Assembly: GCA_015075005.1 (NCBI GenBank)
Contig: JABTVC010000001.1
Location: 496,001 to 560,000 of the forward strand
Source: Planctomycetia bacterium
Lineage (GTDB): Bacteria; Planctomycetota; Brocadiia; Brocadiales; Brocadiaceae
DNA length: 64,000 bases
Direction: 5' to 3'
The notes beneath the pieces were generated by a model. The model had not been told where the DNA came from. It did no database searches and saw only the letters and a program-made list of their open reading frames with translations. The translations under genes were made by a program, and so were the position numbers. Below are positions 10,766-21,289 of this stretch, piece by piece (positions within the stretch are counted from its first letter, which is position 1; each line of letters opens with the position of its first letter).

Positions 10766-10787
10766 ATGAGATGAAACAAATTACGAT

Positions 10788-10825
10788 AAAAAAAGGGGAG
10801 AGTAAAATCTTCCCTTTTTTTATTT
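10788..10825 (+). terminator. Intrinsic terminator after clpC
   Basis: AAAAAAAGGGGAG pairs with CTTCCCTTTTTT (10809-10820) over an eight-base loop, then continues into a T-rich run. It separates the clpC operon from radA, which starts 24 bases later, so radA may depend on read-through or its own promoter. Confidence 0.7.
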
Positions 10826-10848
10826 TTTATAGTTTTTTATGCGCACAT

Positions 10849-12150
10849 ATGTCAAAAACAGGCGTAGTGTATGTTTGTCAACATTGCGGTTGGAAGAGTC
10901 TGAAATGGGTAGGGCGTTGCGGAGGTTGCGGAGAATGGGACTCCACAATTGAAGAGCTTGATACCCCTCCAGGCTCAAGGTATAAATCAGTTACGTCCAA
11001 TCGTGAATTGCCACAACCAATTACACTAATAAAATCACTGGAATGTCCCTGCATTGAGACGGGAATGAAAGAATTCGACAGAATTCTTGGCGGTGGACTG
11101 ATTGTTGGGTCAGCAGTACTGATTGGAGGGACACCGGGCATAGGTAAATCTACGCTCCTTTTACAGGTATGCCAGTACATTAGCCAGAAAGGATACACAA
11201 CTCTGTACGTAACCGGAGAAGAGTCTGTAGCTCAGACAAAACTTCGCGCAGAGAGGTTATCCATTTTATCCGACAATTTGCTGGTTGTTGCAGAAACGAA
11301 TGTGATTTGATCCTGGACAATATTCACACACACGGCCAACCCTAGTCGTAATTGATTCCATTCAAATGATGCATAAACCCTACCTTGATTCTGCCCTGGT
11401 ACGGCTGGCACGACAATGTGCGAACGATCTCATTTCCATTGCCAAGTCTACGGGATCTGCGATTTTCCTGGTAGGACATGTAACCAAAGAGGGCATTATC
11501 GCCGGCCAAAGTCTTGAACATATGGCGAATACCGTTTTATATTTTGAAGGAGAAATCAGTGCATCGGATTCTTGCGCGGTTAAAACAGGTTTGTTCTACC
11601 GATGAAATTGGAATTTTGAGATGAGAAAGAATGGATTGCAACCGTGATAATCCATCAGAGATATTCATTTCTCAGGAAGAAGGATCGCGCTGGCTCTACC
11701 ATTATTTCTTGCATGGAAGGTACTGCGCCTTGCTCGTCGAAATACAGGCGCGGCAAGGGCAAAATTGGTACGCCTGAACGCAAGGTAAGCGGAGTTGACT
11801 ATAACTGGTCCTCGATGTCTTGCCATTCTTGAAAAGTTGAGACTTAAACTGGGAGGGCGGACATTTTCGTCAATATCGTGGGCGGCCTAGATAGACGAAC
11901 CGCAGCAGACCTTGTATCGCCATGACAATTGCATCGAGCTTTAAAGAAAGCGATTCCTTCTGATATCGTGTTTGTTGGAGAGGTAGGATTGGGTGAGAGG
12001 TCCGCAGTCAAATCGAAATCCGGTTAAAAGAGGCGCAAAGATTGGGATTTAAAAGGCAGCAATTCCTAAGGATAATGCAAAGGGATAGGTAAAGAGATAG
12101 GGATTGAACTCATCGAAGTATGTTATCTTTCTGAAGTTGTGAAACTATAG
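10849..12150 (+). pseudogene. radA: DNA repair protein RadA, frame lost after about 150 codons
   Basis: RadA (Sms) is a RecA-like/Lon-like ATPase for branch migration of recombination intermediates. From ATG 10849, a zinc finger (CQHCGWKSLKWVGRCGGCGEW), Walker A (GTPGIGKST) and the start of the KNRFG region are readable in one frame to about 11310. After that the protein continues only by changing frames: VVIDSIQMMHKPYLDSA, AIFLVGHVTKEGIIAG, LAGSTIISCMEGT, the conserved KVSGVDYNWSSM, and finally GIELIEVCYLSEVVKL, ending at TAG 12150. The restored length of about 434 residues is typical of RadA. This gene marks the left edge of the error-rich block. Confidence 0.85.
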
Positions 12151-12157
12151 ACAAGCC

Positions 12158-13136
12158 ATGGTGAAAACTCAAAGACTGATGCAATCTGTTTTTCTTCGGG
12201 AATTCTCTGCATGATGTTCTTGTGTACGTCTCGGCAAGTCCATGCAGAAACGTATACCGACGGAGCGATTGTAGTAAAACACGAGATTACCGTAAAAGAA
12301 CGGCCGCCGCGTGCTATTCAATCACCTCATGAACTGACGGGAAATTGTATCGCAAACGCATTATCATATATTCATTTTGAAGAAAAGGGCCCGCTGAAAA
12401 GAAAGGTGCATTGCGGACTTCAAGACGACGAAATAAGAAAACTAGTTCCACTGATAGTTCAGGCGTTTTCGGTTGCAACGCCGGCACAGGTTGTTGCCGT
12501 TTCGTCGATTCTGAACGTATGCTTTTAACCGATCAGCAGAATTATTGCATTATGTTTATTTCCGATCATAGTTTCAATATTGCCTTTAGCCGTGTTCATA
12601 TGTTTCACCATATAACGACACCATGTCAGAGAAAAAAATATACAAAACAACGGAGAATCATGAGAATAGCCATAGCCGTTTTGGAAATTGGCTCCATCAG
12701 TCGGACAACGGTTAGAACTAACTCACGAAAACTGGCTGTTATGGAGCTTGTCTAACGAAACATACCTTGCAGCCTACAGTACAAAAGAGATGGACGATTG
12801 ACGAAAGATCAGTGCAGGCGTCAGAACTGGATGCCCGTATAAGCAAATTAGAGGCAAAAGATGGATAGAACAGTAGACGAAGGCATCGGATCGATAACCC
12901 CGCAAGAGAGAGCCACGGTGAAAGCAAGATAAAAACAAACTGTTGTATCCTCGCAGGAAATGGTCAGCGATGGGATTATTTCTGAAGAGATTATGATTAA
13001 AAGTCCAAAATGCTCGGGAGCTGTGACCGATAGGAGCATAAAGGAACAGTTACAAGAGATAAAAGACCTGAAAACGAAGGACTGATTACAGAGACAGATT
13101 ACAATGAAAAGAAGAAGATTTATTGATCAATTTTAG
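12158..13136 (+). pseudogene. Exported protein with SHOCT-like C-terminus, heavily frameshifted
   Basis: ATG 12158 starts a readable signal peptide (MVKTQRLMQSVFL, then MMFLCTSRQVHAE in another frame). A mature part follows with TYTDGAIVVKHEITVKERPP, QDDEIRKLVPLIVQAF and SERMLLTDQQNYCIMFISDH. The end reads SDGIISEE and then SIKEQLQEIKDLK with LITETDYNEKK, two copies of the short helical pattern found in SHOCT-type C-termini. The stop is near 13136, overlapping the end of the convergent methyltransferase. Function is unknown. It is probably periplasmic or attached to the inner or outer membrane. Boundaries are approximate because at least six frame changes are needed. Confidence 0.5.
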
Positions 13137-14106
13137 CCACCAAGGAAGATAAACTCTTCCTGCCAATTATTAGGTCGAATTGATTCAAGATCAATCCTTC
13201 ACATCCTTAAACCTGTATTTCAAGCCACGCGATACTCTGCCCCGCTGTACGATGCCCTTCTTGTGTTCCAATGAGCATAATGAGGCTGAAGAGTACGCAA
13301 ATTGTGGATGCGCTCTGTTTCGCCCAGCACAAATTCATGGATGATAACCACCGCCGTCTTTTAATGCATCCCAACACTTCCTGAGTATCATGGCGTTATT
13401 TGCAGGACTGTAAAATATGGAGAAGGTTTGAAACGAATCGCATCGTACTCATTCTTCCCAAAGGTATCTTGAGACAAGTTTCTGCTTGTATAGTAAACAC
13501 GGTCTTCCAATGTGCCTTAATGAATTCATGAGTAAGGTTGATTACATGTCTCAAATCGAAGACAACGGCATGCAGTTGAGGGTTGGCCTTTGCAAATGCA
13601 ATGGCATATGCCAGGGCCACCGGCAATATCCAGTAAATTTTTGATCCTGCCAAATCGATTTTACTGGCAAAGATCTTCCTGTCTTTACTGATGCAATATC
13701 ATGCATTGCCGTAATAAACTCTGAGGTCATGCGGGTCTACCTCTTCAGGTAGTCCTTAATGAAATGGGCTTCCCTGATGGTCTCCTGAAGCATCGACCAG
13801 TTATCCGTCATATGAAAATGATGATAAAATCGCCCAATAGTGAGGACTTTGACAAGGTGGAGATTGACAGGTGAGAATTTTATGAATAGTTTTGTCTTTG
13901 GTAAGTAATTCAAGGGAAACGAGTGCGTTAAGGAGCATCTCTGTTGCCCGTTCATTGGTGATGGAGGTGAAATTTCCTGGCGGTAGCTTGGCACCTGCCA
14001 AGAAGACTAAAAAATTAAATTCAACTGTGGTAAGAGGACATGGGATTTCAACAGCCACAACTGAGTTGAAGGAGATAATCAACACCGAATGATCTGTATT
14101 TGTCAT
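13133..14106 (-). pseudogene. O-methyltransferase (acetylserotonin/hydroxyneurosporene type), heavily frameshifted
   Basis: SAM-dependent small-molecule methyltransferase. The start is ATG 14106 after AGGA. Readable pieces in order: KFTSITNERATEMLLNALVS and LELLTKDK (winged-helix dimerisation domain), SPHYWG and FHMTDNWSMLQETIRE, then AYAIAFAKANPQLHAVVFDL (SAM-binding site, normally preceded by GGGxG, here garbled), NLTHEFIKAH, and FVLGETERIHNLRTL assembled across two frames near the end. The total of about 325 codons fits the family. Its end overlaps the end of the convergent exported-protein gene by a few bases. The SDR epimerase lies 17 bases upstream, so the two form a likely operon. The substrate is unknown. 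Confidence 0.7.
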
Positions 14107-14123
14107 TTCGTATGAATTTCCTT

Positions 14124-15009
14124 TTATTCGCATTTCATGCCGTAAGGTATTTGATAAGCCCTCTTTAAAGCCGATGGGTGTAATGCCAAAGCATTCAAAG
14201 AATGGTTTTCATCACAGACGTTGCCTTCCAGGAGCATGACAATTTGTTCTTTTGTAATGGGAAATGAAGGTAGCCAATCCAGCATTTCAGCCATGGTACT
14301 CATAATAAACACAGGTATATGAATCTTATGTGGAGGTGCAGATATAACCTCGCCAATGCTATTAATGATTTGATAAACTCGATCTTTCTGGTCCTCCCAC
14401 ATCAAATATTTTCGCCGATGGCATCTCGTCGTTCTATCGATTTTATAAAGCCCATCGACACATTTTCCACGACACGGGTTGCATCTGATATCTTCATTGC
14501 CCACAAGGGGACAAATTGCTGGACCTTGAGCATGTTATAAACAGGTTGACAAATTTATCTCCTGGCCCGAATATAATCGAGGGACGAAAAATCGTGGAAT
14601 TAAGTCCACTGTTCTTATGCATTCTTCTGCACGAACTGGTTCGCTGATAGGGTTTACGTCCGGTCATACACCCAGTGCGCCTTATCTGGATGAACCGTTG
14701 AACCCCGTTCCCGTGCTGCCCTGACAAGATTCGCTGTCCCTCGTAATGCAGCTTCTCAAAGGTAATCCCTTTCACCAGGAAACTTCTGATAATGCCAACG
14801 AGGTAATGACAGCATCACACCCTTACCAGTTTACCGTATAAACTGCCTGCGTCGGTAATATCACCAGACACAACGTCGACATCTGTGTTCTGTGCAAACT
14901 TTTGCCAGTATCCTGCTTAACGACACATCTGACCTGATATTTATTTTGAGTAAATCCTGCCAGTATCTGCTTCCCAACAAACCTGTACTTCCTGTTAAAA
15001 AATCTTCAT
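14124..15009 (-). pseudogene. NAD(P)-binding SDR epimerase/NDUFA9-like protein, frameshifted
   Basis: Extended short-chain dehydrogenase fold. The start is ATG 15007-15009 followed by KIF and STGLLGSRYW (Gly-rich nucleotide loop, spread over frames). QRFIQIRRTG, LYQRTK-like residues, NSGLNSTIFRPSIIFGPGDK (strong family signature) and FVNLFIT follow. The C-terminal part is PFPITKEQIVMLLEGNVCDE from 14504 to the stop at 14124. About 295 codons, as for atypical SDR proteins of the complex-I NDUFA9 group, which in bacteria are often quinone or lipid related. It lies directly upstream of the methyltransferase on the same strand. The conserved YxxxK is not clean because of indels. Confidence 0.75.
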
Positions 15010-15105
15010 TGTCTATTGCCCTTACCTGGATATGCCGGAATCAAATGTGTTTGATATTTTGTGCTTGGTATTTAGTGCTTTCCTTCCTCGTGGGAGGAAG
15101 TCATA

Positions 15106-17490
15106 CTACGTAAAACATTCCTGTCTCTTGAACAACATCAATCGTGTCCTTCGCATCTGACGTCGGGAAGTGACTGAAGAAAGACACGCCCAATTTTTCG
15201 TAACTATTCTCCGTCAAAGATTATCACTACCTCTGTCCTCACAACTGCGTATGAGCCCAAAGCCTGCTTGAATTTAATTACGACCATGGTAAGGAATAAT
15301 CATGAAAGGCATCACCACCAGCCATTCCAAGGGGCTCTGCCGTGCCTCAATAATAGGTTGCGTAGCACCAAAGGCAATCTTGTCAGATGACGCATTCCAC
15401 TATCCTTCACATCGACCCTCCAGAAACTGGTTCAGCAAACAAAACCGAGGTCTTGTCTTTCTTGAAGGTCTCATGAGGTTGTGCTGATTATCCATCCCTG
15501 CTTTAAACAGGTATAACTGCCGTGCACTCTGTGGCTCAACCTCTGATAAAGATTACCAGAAGACTGTATGATAAACAGGATTAATGGCCCTTCTGAAATT
15601 TCTACGGTCTTGTATATTTCTCCGAGGCCAAACAACCTGGTTTGTGGTTCTGAAATGTCCGTAGATGCCTAAGATGGATTGTTTTTATACCAAGAGTTCT
15701 AAATTCTGACAGATCTTTCGGATTTGATGCAAGAATACTGTCTTCAAAATTTAAAGGTCTTGCCGATTGCCAGGTGGCAGATGTCAATATTATCGTATTA
15801 CCGTACAGGCATGCCTTCTCATCAGAAATGGAAAGCGGTGCGTTACATAACTGAATACTCGTCCTGAGTTCCTCCGGATCTCCATCCATTTCTGCGTCCG
15901 CTCATCCTCAGCAATAAAATGAAGCCAGATCACTTGCCGCCAATCTAAGACGCATCTTGCAGGATACAATATCTATCACAGACGACAGGATATCCTGCCT
16001 TTTCTGATGTCCCCCATATCGTCCAACAGTTCTTTAAATTGATGTAAATTTGGATATCCACGCATAGTGCCTGATCTGTGGTCTATAACACCCGCCACAG
16101 GTCCGCAGAAACTGTTGTAATTCGCAATTTGTCTCTTCTCCTTCAGCACTTTTTGTGATCCTCATCGATAACGTAATTACTTACCGTGAAAATATCTTCA
16201 AAACCCCCTGAACGGTATCATAGAGCTGTTGCTCTGCTCCAGGATTTGCATTGATTCTAATGACTCCCACGGACTTGTCCTGCAGAGAACCTTACTTCTT
16301 CAGTTTGCTTTTCAGGTACTGCAAGGCCCTGCTGTCCTTTACATTGATCAATCTTCCGAGTAGCTTTATTATCCGTAATCTGAAATGGTACAACTCAGGT
16401 TTGCTGTTGCTACATCGATGATGCCTCATCAATACGATTTTTTAAAGGGTGGCAGATCTATCATCATAACCTTCGTTTTGTACGGAAATCGGCCTCAAGG
16501 ATATGTTACAACTAAACATCGGCGCTGGCCGCATTTTTCCGCGCACGTAAAAAAGTATTCATCGTAAACTGCACTTCAGTTGACTGATCGGCTTCCGACC
16601 GTATTGCCTCCCAGATATCATCCTGTGAATTCAGATCTGCCTTGTCCCGCCCTGTCTTTGTTGACCAATCCAGCAGATCGTTCAATTGCCGCCTATCTTT
16701 ATCATCAATTAAAGCCGCCCTCCGAACGCAAATTATACCTTTTCAGGCAAACATAGAGCCCTTACCAACACTCTTAAAATCAAGACCACAACATTTCCTG
16801 AGTATAGGGATATCTTTGCAATTAACTGTTCCTGAAGGTTTATCGTAAGGGTAGAAACCACTACAGTCCTTCTTGTCTCAAAACGATTGGGCGAGATATG
16901 CCAGGGATTTTCCGCCCGCCCCCGCTTCTATCACGGCAATCTGTCTTCATTGCAGGCATCGACCACCGACTTTAACATTTCGACCTGGGGTTTACATATT
17001 CGTATTGTGGTAACTGTCTTGCAAAATTTCCACCGGCCTGAAATTATGGAGAGTTCTTCAAAGACCAACTCATAAACCCTTCGCTTTCAGCTTCACTAGT
17101 ATGTCTACGCATTATCACATAACATCCTACGCCCAGCGAATATAAGATGCAATTTCAATATCGGTACTGATGGATCCAGGATACCGTTCGATGAATTATG
17201 AATAATAATATCCCCTATTTTGCCTCTTTGATCATAGCAGGCAGGCACGCCTGTTTCCCATGGTATAAACATCCACATCGCTTATAAGATGTCGATTCAG
17301 TCTGCCCACAAGGAATACCTTCGTCACGCCGCCTTCTCAACGGCGCCCCGGATGAAGATATGCATCAGGCATGATTTGTGAACCATTTCGTCGCTTTCTT
17401 ATCATAAGTATATGAAATGCATCGTATACAATTAAAACAGGTTTCTGTCATATCTAAGTCTCGTGGTGGCAATACTGGTCTTTGTTTTAT
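15106..17490 (-). pseudogene. DinG-family ATP-dependent helicase with N-terminal RadC-like segment, heavily frameshifted
   Basis: XPD-like superfamily 2 helicase. Starting near 17490 (start uncertain), the N-terminal part reads VFLVGRLNRHLISDVDVYTM and then IIHNSSNGILDPS, matching the JAB/RadC-like HNHPSG segment found ahead of some DinG helicases. Further on come RPQQVEMLKS, EAGAGTGKS-like Walker A residues, FHFNG-free linkers, VLDEAHHIED-like residues split over frames, NTIILTSATWQSARPLNFED (motif III/IV region), then KDKTSVLFA, QAFGRLIRS-like residues and GRVFLQSLPD near the stop at 15106. Dozens of frame changes and some substitutions are needed. Family assignment rests on the ordered series of motifs. 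Four-cysteine iron-sulfur ligands could not be placed. Confidence 0.6.
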
Positions 17491-17550
17491 CATTGGTCTT
17501 TTTCTTTACATATAATTTTTCTAAATCTGTTTGACCTGAAGGAACATACC

Positions 17551-18570
17551 GTGAAAAAATTATCTGTCTGAGGCCCATGCTAATTTGAGGTCGTATTGGC
17601 CGAGTGGCGCAACTAATGATTCACCGAACAACAGTTCTCGAAAATCTTGCTGAGTTGAGTGATTTAAAATACTTATTCCAGACAAAGACATGCGAGGTCT
17701 TTTACCTCATGTTTTCAGGAATAGGCGCTACTGGAGGCCTGTGTTGAATGTTTTGTCAAAGGCAAGGCCTTGTAGTGGTTATGGAAAATTCGAAACGCTG
17801 GGTAGAGTTATGCAACTGTTTTGGCATTGAACTATTCAAATTTCCGTTGAAAATGGCAGTAAATCCACGGATTGAGATTGTGCCTCAAGACGCCTGGAAT
17901 TGCTGCGTATTTTCTCAATGTGGACCTCTACCGTGTAGTACATGATATAAAGTCTATTTCGTCTCTGGTAAAGTATAAATTATGTTGTCGATTCAATTAT
18001 GGTGTCCATCAATTCTGATGACAATGGAATATTGGACGTTGCTATTACGGGGTCTCAGAAGGGCATGATGCTGCCTGCTGGCTTTTGTTTGTGAACAGTG
18101 GGGTGTTATTGAAAGTCAGATTTGCTCAGGTATTATTGATTTCAGAATATGTAAAAGAACTTAAAAGACAAAACAACCTTTACTCGCTGTTTTGGTTATG
18201 GTTGATGAAGACTGCTGATATGGTTAAGAAAGTGGAATTGAGAATGTTTGAAGAGATTGCACGCTTTGCCTATGCATGGGAAGGGTAAAGGCGCTTTGGA
18301 ACCTTTGCGAGAATATGCAAGCAATGTATTGACTGCAATCATAGCTCCGAAGGGATGATATCGATATCATTAAAAGTTTAGGATGAGATAGGTACTTACC
18401 GGCGGCAAGATGAGCTGAAAGGAATAACTGTCAGGATTGGTCACATGGTTATGTAATGATTTCGACGTCATTGTTGCTATCGCTGCCTCGAAAAGGGACT
18501 TATGAGGCGGGTGCCTTTGAATTAGTGTGGGCTTTCACGGTAAATCATTGCTCGTGTTAAAAATATAAAG
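17551..18570 (+). pseudogene. Class V aminotransferase, alanine-glyoxylate/serine-pyruvate type, heavily frameshifted
   Basis: PLP enzyme that transfers an amino group to or from glyoxylate or pyruvate. GTG 17551 follows GAAGGA. Frame-hopping reads KKLS with LSPGP-like residues, IHHRT-like residues, LSDLKYLFQTK, then KRWVELCNCFGIE, DIKSISSLVKYKL, IDVAITGSQKGMMLPAG (with SQK as the PLP lysine), YVKELKRQNN and GIENVFER-like residues. The end reads LTGGQDELKG-like and IGHMVMYNDFDVI-like residues. The order matches the whole family length (about 330-380 residues). It is the only plus-strand gene recognised in the 13.1-21.3 kb segment, divergent from the DinG-like gene. Boundaries are approximate. 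Confidence 0.7.
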
Positions 18571-19519
18571 TATCTTGTTAGAAGGCGGTAGGCTGACTTT
18601 GTTGCCAGCATTTTCCACAGGGTACGTACTGGTTTTAGCTTATCTTTCTTGTCTCTACACCTCTTTCACCCGTTCCTCCTTTTATCCTGATCTTTGTTGA
18701 GATTTTTCAAATTATGTAAGGTTATATCTTGCCTGAAATTTGCGTAAAAGATTTTAACTGAATCCACCTCTGTGTGGTCAAATGTTCGGTTTGAAGAGAT
18801 GATTGCATATATTTCGATAAGGATCGCATCTTTCGTGTCCGCCAGTCTTCAAATTATTTAGAATTCCAGGTATTGACCAGAAATTTCTTATGCATTATTT
18901 TGCCCTCTGACGCATTCCAAGTATCTTGGCACAGATAAACATGGACCAACACATCGGTATGGCGATTGAAGATACCATGGTTTCTGCGTGCATTGTACGA
19001 CAAGACCCAGTGGAATGTCTCATATCCTTTCTTTGCTCTTTCCAGCAAATATACCAAAAATAAAATTAAATCTTGAACTGTTATCTAAAATTTTTTGGGG
19101 AAAATGATTGAGGCGGAAGGACATTGAGGCATGCTCGAATCCCAAGGATTGAATGACTATGAACAGATTGTAATTGGCAAAACAGGTTTCGGGCAAAGTA
19201 CATCAAAACCGCCAATGATCTCATGAGTAGTTTTTGATGTCGTTAAAAAACTTTCTATTCTGAGGCAAAGAAATCGCTAAAGGATATTCCGGTATTGGGA
19301 CAGTTATGGATTGTACCTTTTCCTGGTTTACGAGGGCATTTCCATCGATACCTGGATGAAGAAGATATCAGAAACTCATTTCAAAAATCAGCTGTATCGA
19401 ATAACAACTGTAAATTTTGGAGGAAATATTTTGGCAGATATGGGATATGCCCAGCAATTTCATGCTAGAGATCATGATAGTAAAATATGGATCCAAAAAG
19501 TGGGAATATTTAAGTCGTC
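18571..19519. other. Unassigned error-rich stretch
   Basis: No continuous frame and no family signature was recognised on either strand. Short suggestive pieces exist, for example ETFHWVLSYNA on the minus strand (about 19030) and LDEEDIRNSFQKSAV on the plus strand (about 19340-19400), but neither could be extended. Given that both neighbours are scrambled genes, one or two further genes probably lie here. Confidence 0.4.
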
Positions 19520-20608
19520 GAATTGGTTATCAGGATTGAGCAGTCATATCCAAAAGATAGAAATATCTTTCAGGTCTTCCTCTGTTAGTAAAAGGCTTTT
19601 AATGGTGGTTGAACAACGAGTTTGCCCTTCAACCGGTCCTCCAGGAGTCTTGTTGTTTTCTCCACCCATTTGCCCCAAAAGGTACATTTCTTAAATTTGA
19701 TGTTAATCTGAACATATATTATATCCCAAAGAGGCCTCAACGCATCGCTATTCAAAGTCGGCAGAACCAACAAGATACGTCGGCAGATTCAATCACATCG
19801 GACGAATTCAGGTGATACGCTGGTAGCATCTAACAGTTTGACCCTGTTAATTGTAGATGCGCCCTGCCACTGCCACTGCCATCTTTTTTGTATTTCCGTA
19901 CATAGACGCATAAAAGACTAAACCGTTTTTATTAGGTCCTTTCCTGGTGCTCCAGTCTTTATAGGCAGAATGTATTCCTGGATCAGTCCTCAGTATAGAC
20001 CCACTTGGGCAATATGGATATCAGACTTCTGATCTTTCTATTGCCTGCTGATCTTCTTCCAGTGGCCCATGACGTGCCCAAATAATACCGAAAATCTTCA
20101 GTAAAGTCATCAACCATTAATGTGCCGTTCATCACAAAATGCTGCAAAGCCATCACATGGAAAAGTATATGGTCTTTCCACATAGGTAAACATGGTATCG
20201 CCAATGCCAGTATGGTGCAACAAATTTTAACTGCTTATTACGACTGACACTCTCGCCATCTTCAACCGTCTTGCCTTTCGCATCCATGTATAAATATTTT
20301 CAGGAAAATGGCCGTCTTTGTGGACAGGATTTAAATATGGTGTTTCAATAAAAAGGCTCATGCCCCGTATGATCCATTTCTGTATGATTAACACGATGTA
20401 GCAATGTCTTTGAGGTTAATTAATGATCGGAGTTTTCAAGATATTCCTGAGCAAACTTTTCATGAACACAATCAATGATGGTGGGTTTGTTGCCTGGATA
20501 AGATAAGAGTTGTAGGTGCTTCGCAAACGAGTTGAAACACATCAATGCCCTGAGGGTGGCTTAATACTCAACCCAATAGATATTCTGGGTGATTTCTATG
20601 GTTTGCAT
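19520..20608 (-). pseudogene. fprA: Flavodiiron protein FprA, heavily frameshifted
   Basis: Reduces O2 to water, or NO to N2O, in anaerobes. A diiron beta-lactamase-like domain is followed by a flavodoxin domain. Start ATG 20608 reads MQTIEITQNIYWVGV. Then come NKPTIIDCVHEKFAQEYLEN, NHTEMDHTG (iron-ligand motif HxExDH in its family form), KTVEDGESV, KQLKFV, DDFTEDFRYY, ILRTDPG, then WSTRKGPNKNGLVFYASMYG with GNTKKMA (flavodoxin phosphate loop), PTLNSDALRPLWDI, and VQPPLKAFY near the end at about 19520. All come from shifting frames. Length when joined is close to the usual 400 residues, but slightly short. Detoxification of oxygen or nitric oxide would suit an anaerobic nitrogen-cycle organism. 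Confidence 0.8.
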
Positions 20609-21289
20609 GATATAGTTATTGACGTGAGTAAGATAACGGTTAAAGTCACAGAAATTTACATCAAATTACACGACAAACAAAATTCAATTTTAAAATCTAA
20701 ACAGTCTTTATCTGGCGTATTTCGTTCATCGGACTGTTTGTAATCTGGTGTGTGAATCAGAATTTATACAGCAGTTACCGTCTTTTTAAAATTCATCAAT
20801 CCGCGGCAATAATTTCTGCATCTCCTGGGAAATGGTTCTAATTTGAATTTTTTCGATGTGCGATTGAATTTTGCCGGCATAAGGTTGACTCTACTTATCA
20901 CCTTCTGAATCTGTTCCCAGGACACTATGGTAGACCTATATTAATATTTCCGAAGAAGATACGGGCGAAGACTTTGTCGGTAGGCATAATTGGAGCATCC
21001 GAAATTATCCCATAACCATAAATGTCGCCCGATGTTTTTCATAAAATTCGGTCAGATCTTCCATGCTGAGATGCCAGCTCGAGCATCCGTGGTATTTAAA
21101 TATCGTGCCGGGATAATTCATCCATCAGTGATATTATTCAAACTTCAGCATTTACCTTTCATCGCATATCCTCGTTGGTCTTTAAGGCGAACGCGCAAAG
21201 TGCACCTGCATTGAATCCTAAAATATTACCCATAGCGCATAAATAATTGTGCACACTTGAAATTCTTACGTATCGTTATGTATAATTTA
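20609..21289. other. Unassigned error-rich stretch before the activase gene
   Basis: The minus strand shows scattered protein-like pieces (IIPARYLNTTD, GDIYGYGIISDAPIMPTDKV, FARIFFGNINIG, ending EMQKLLPRIDEF) that suggest one broken gene of about 150 codons between roughly 21190 and 20790. No family was recognised. It marks the right edge of the scrambled block; the next gene on the right has a clean 1423-codon frame. Confidence 0.4.
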
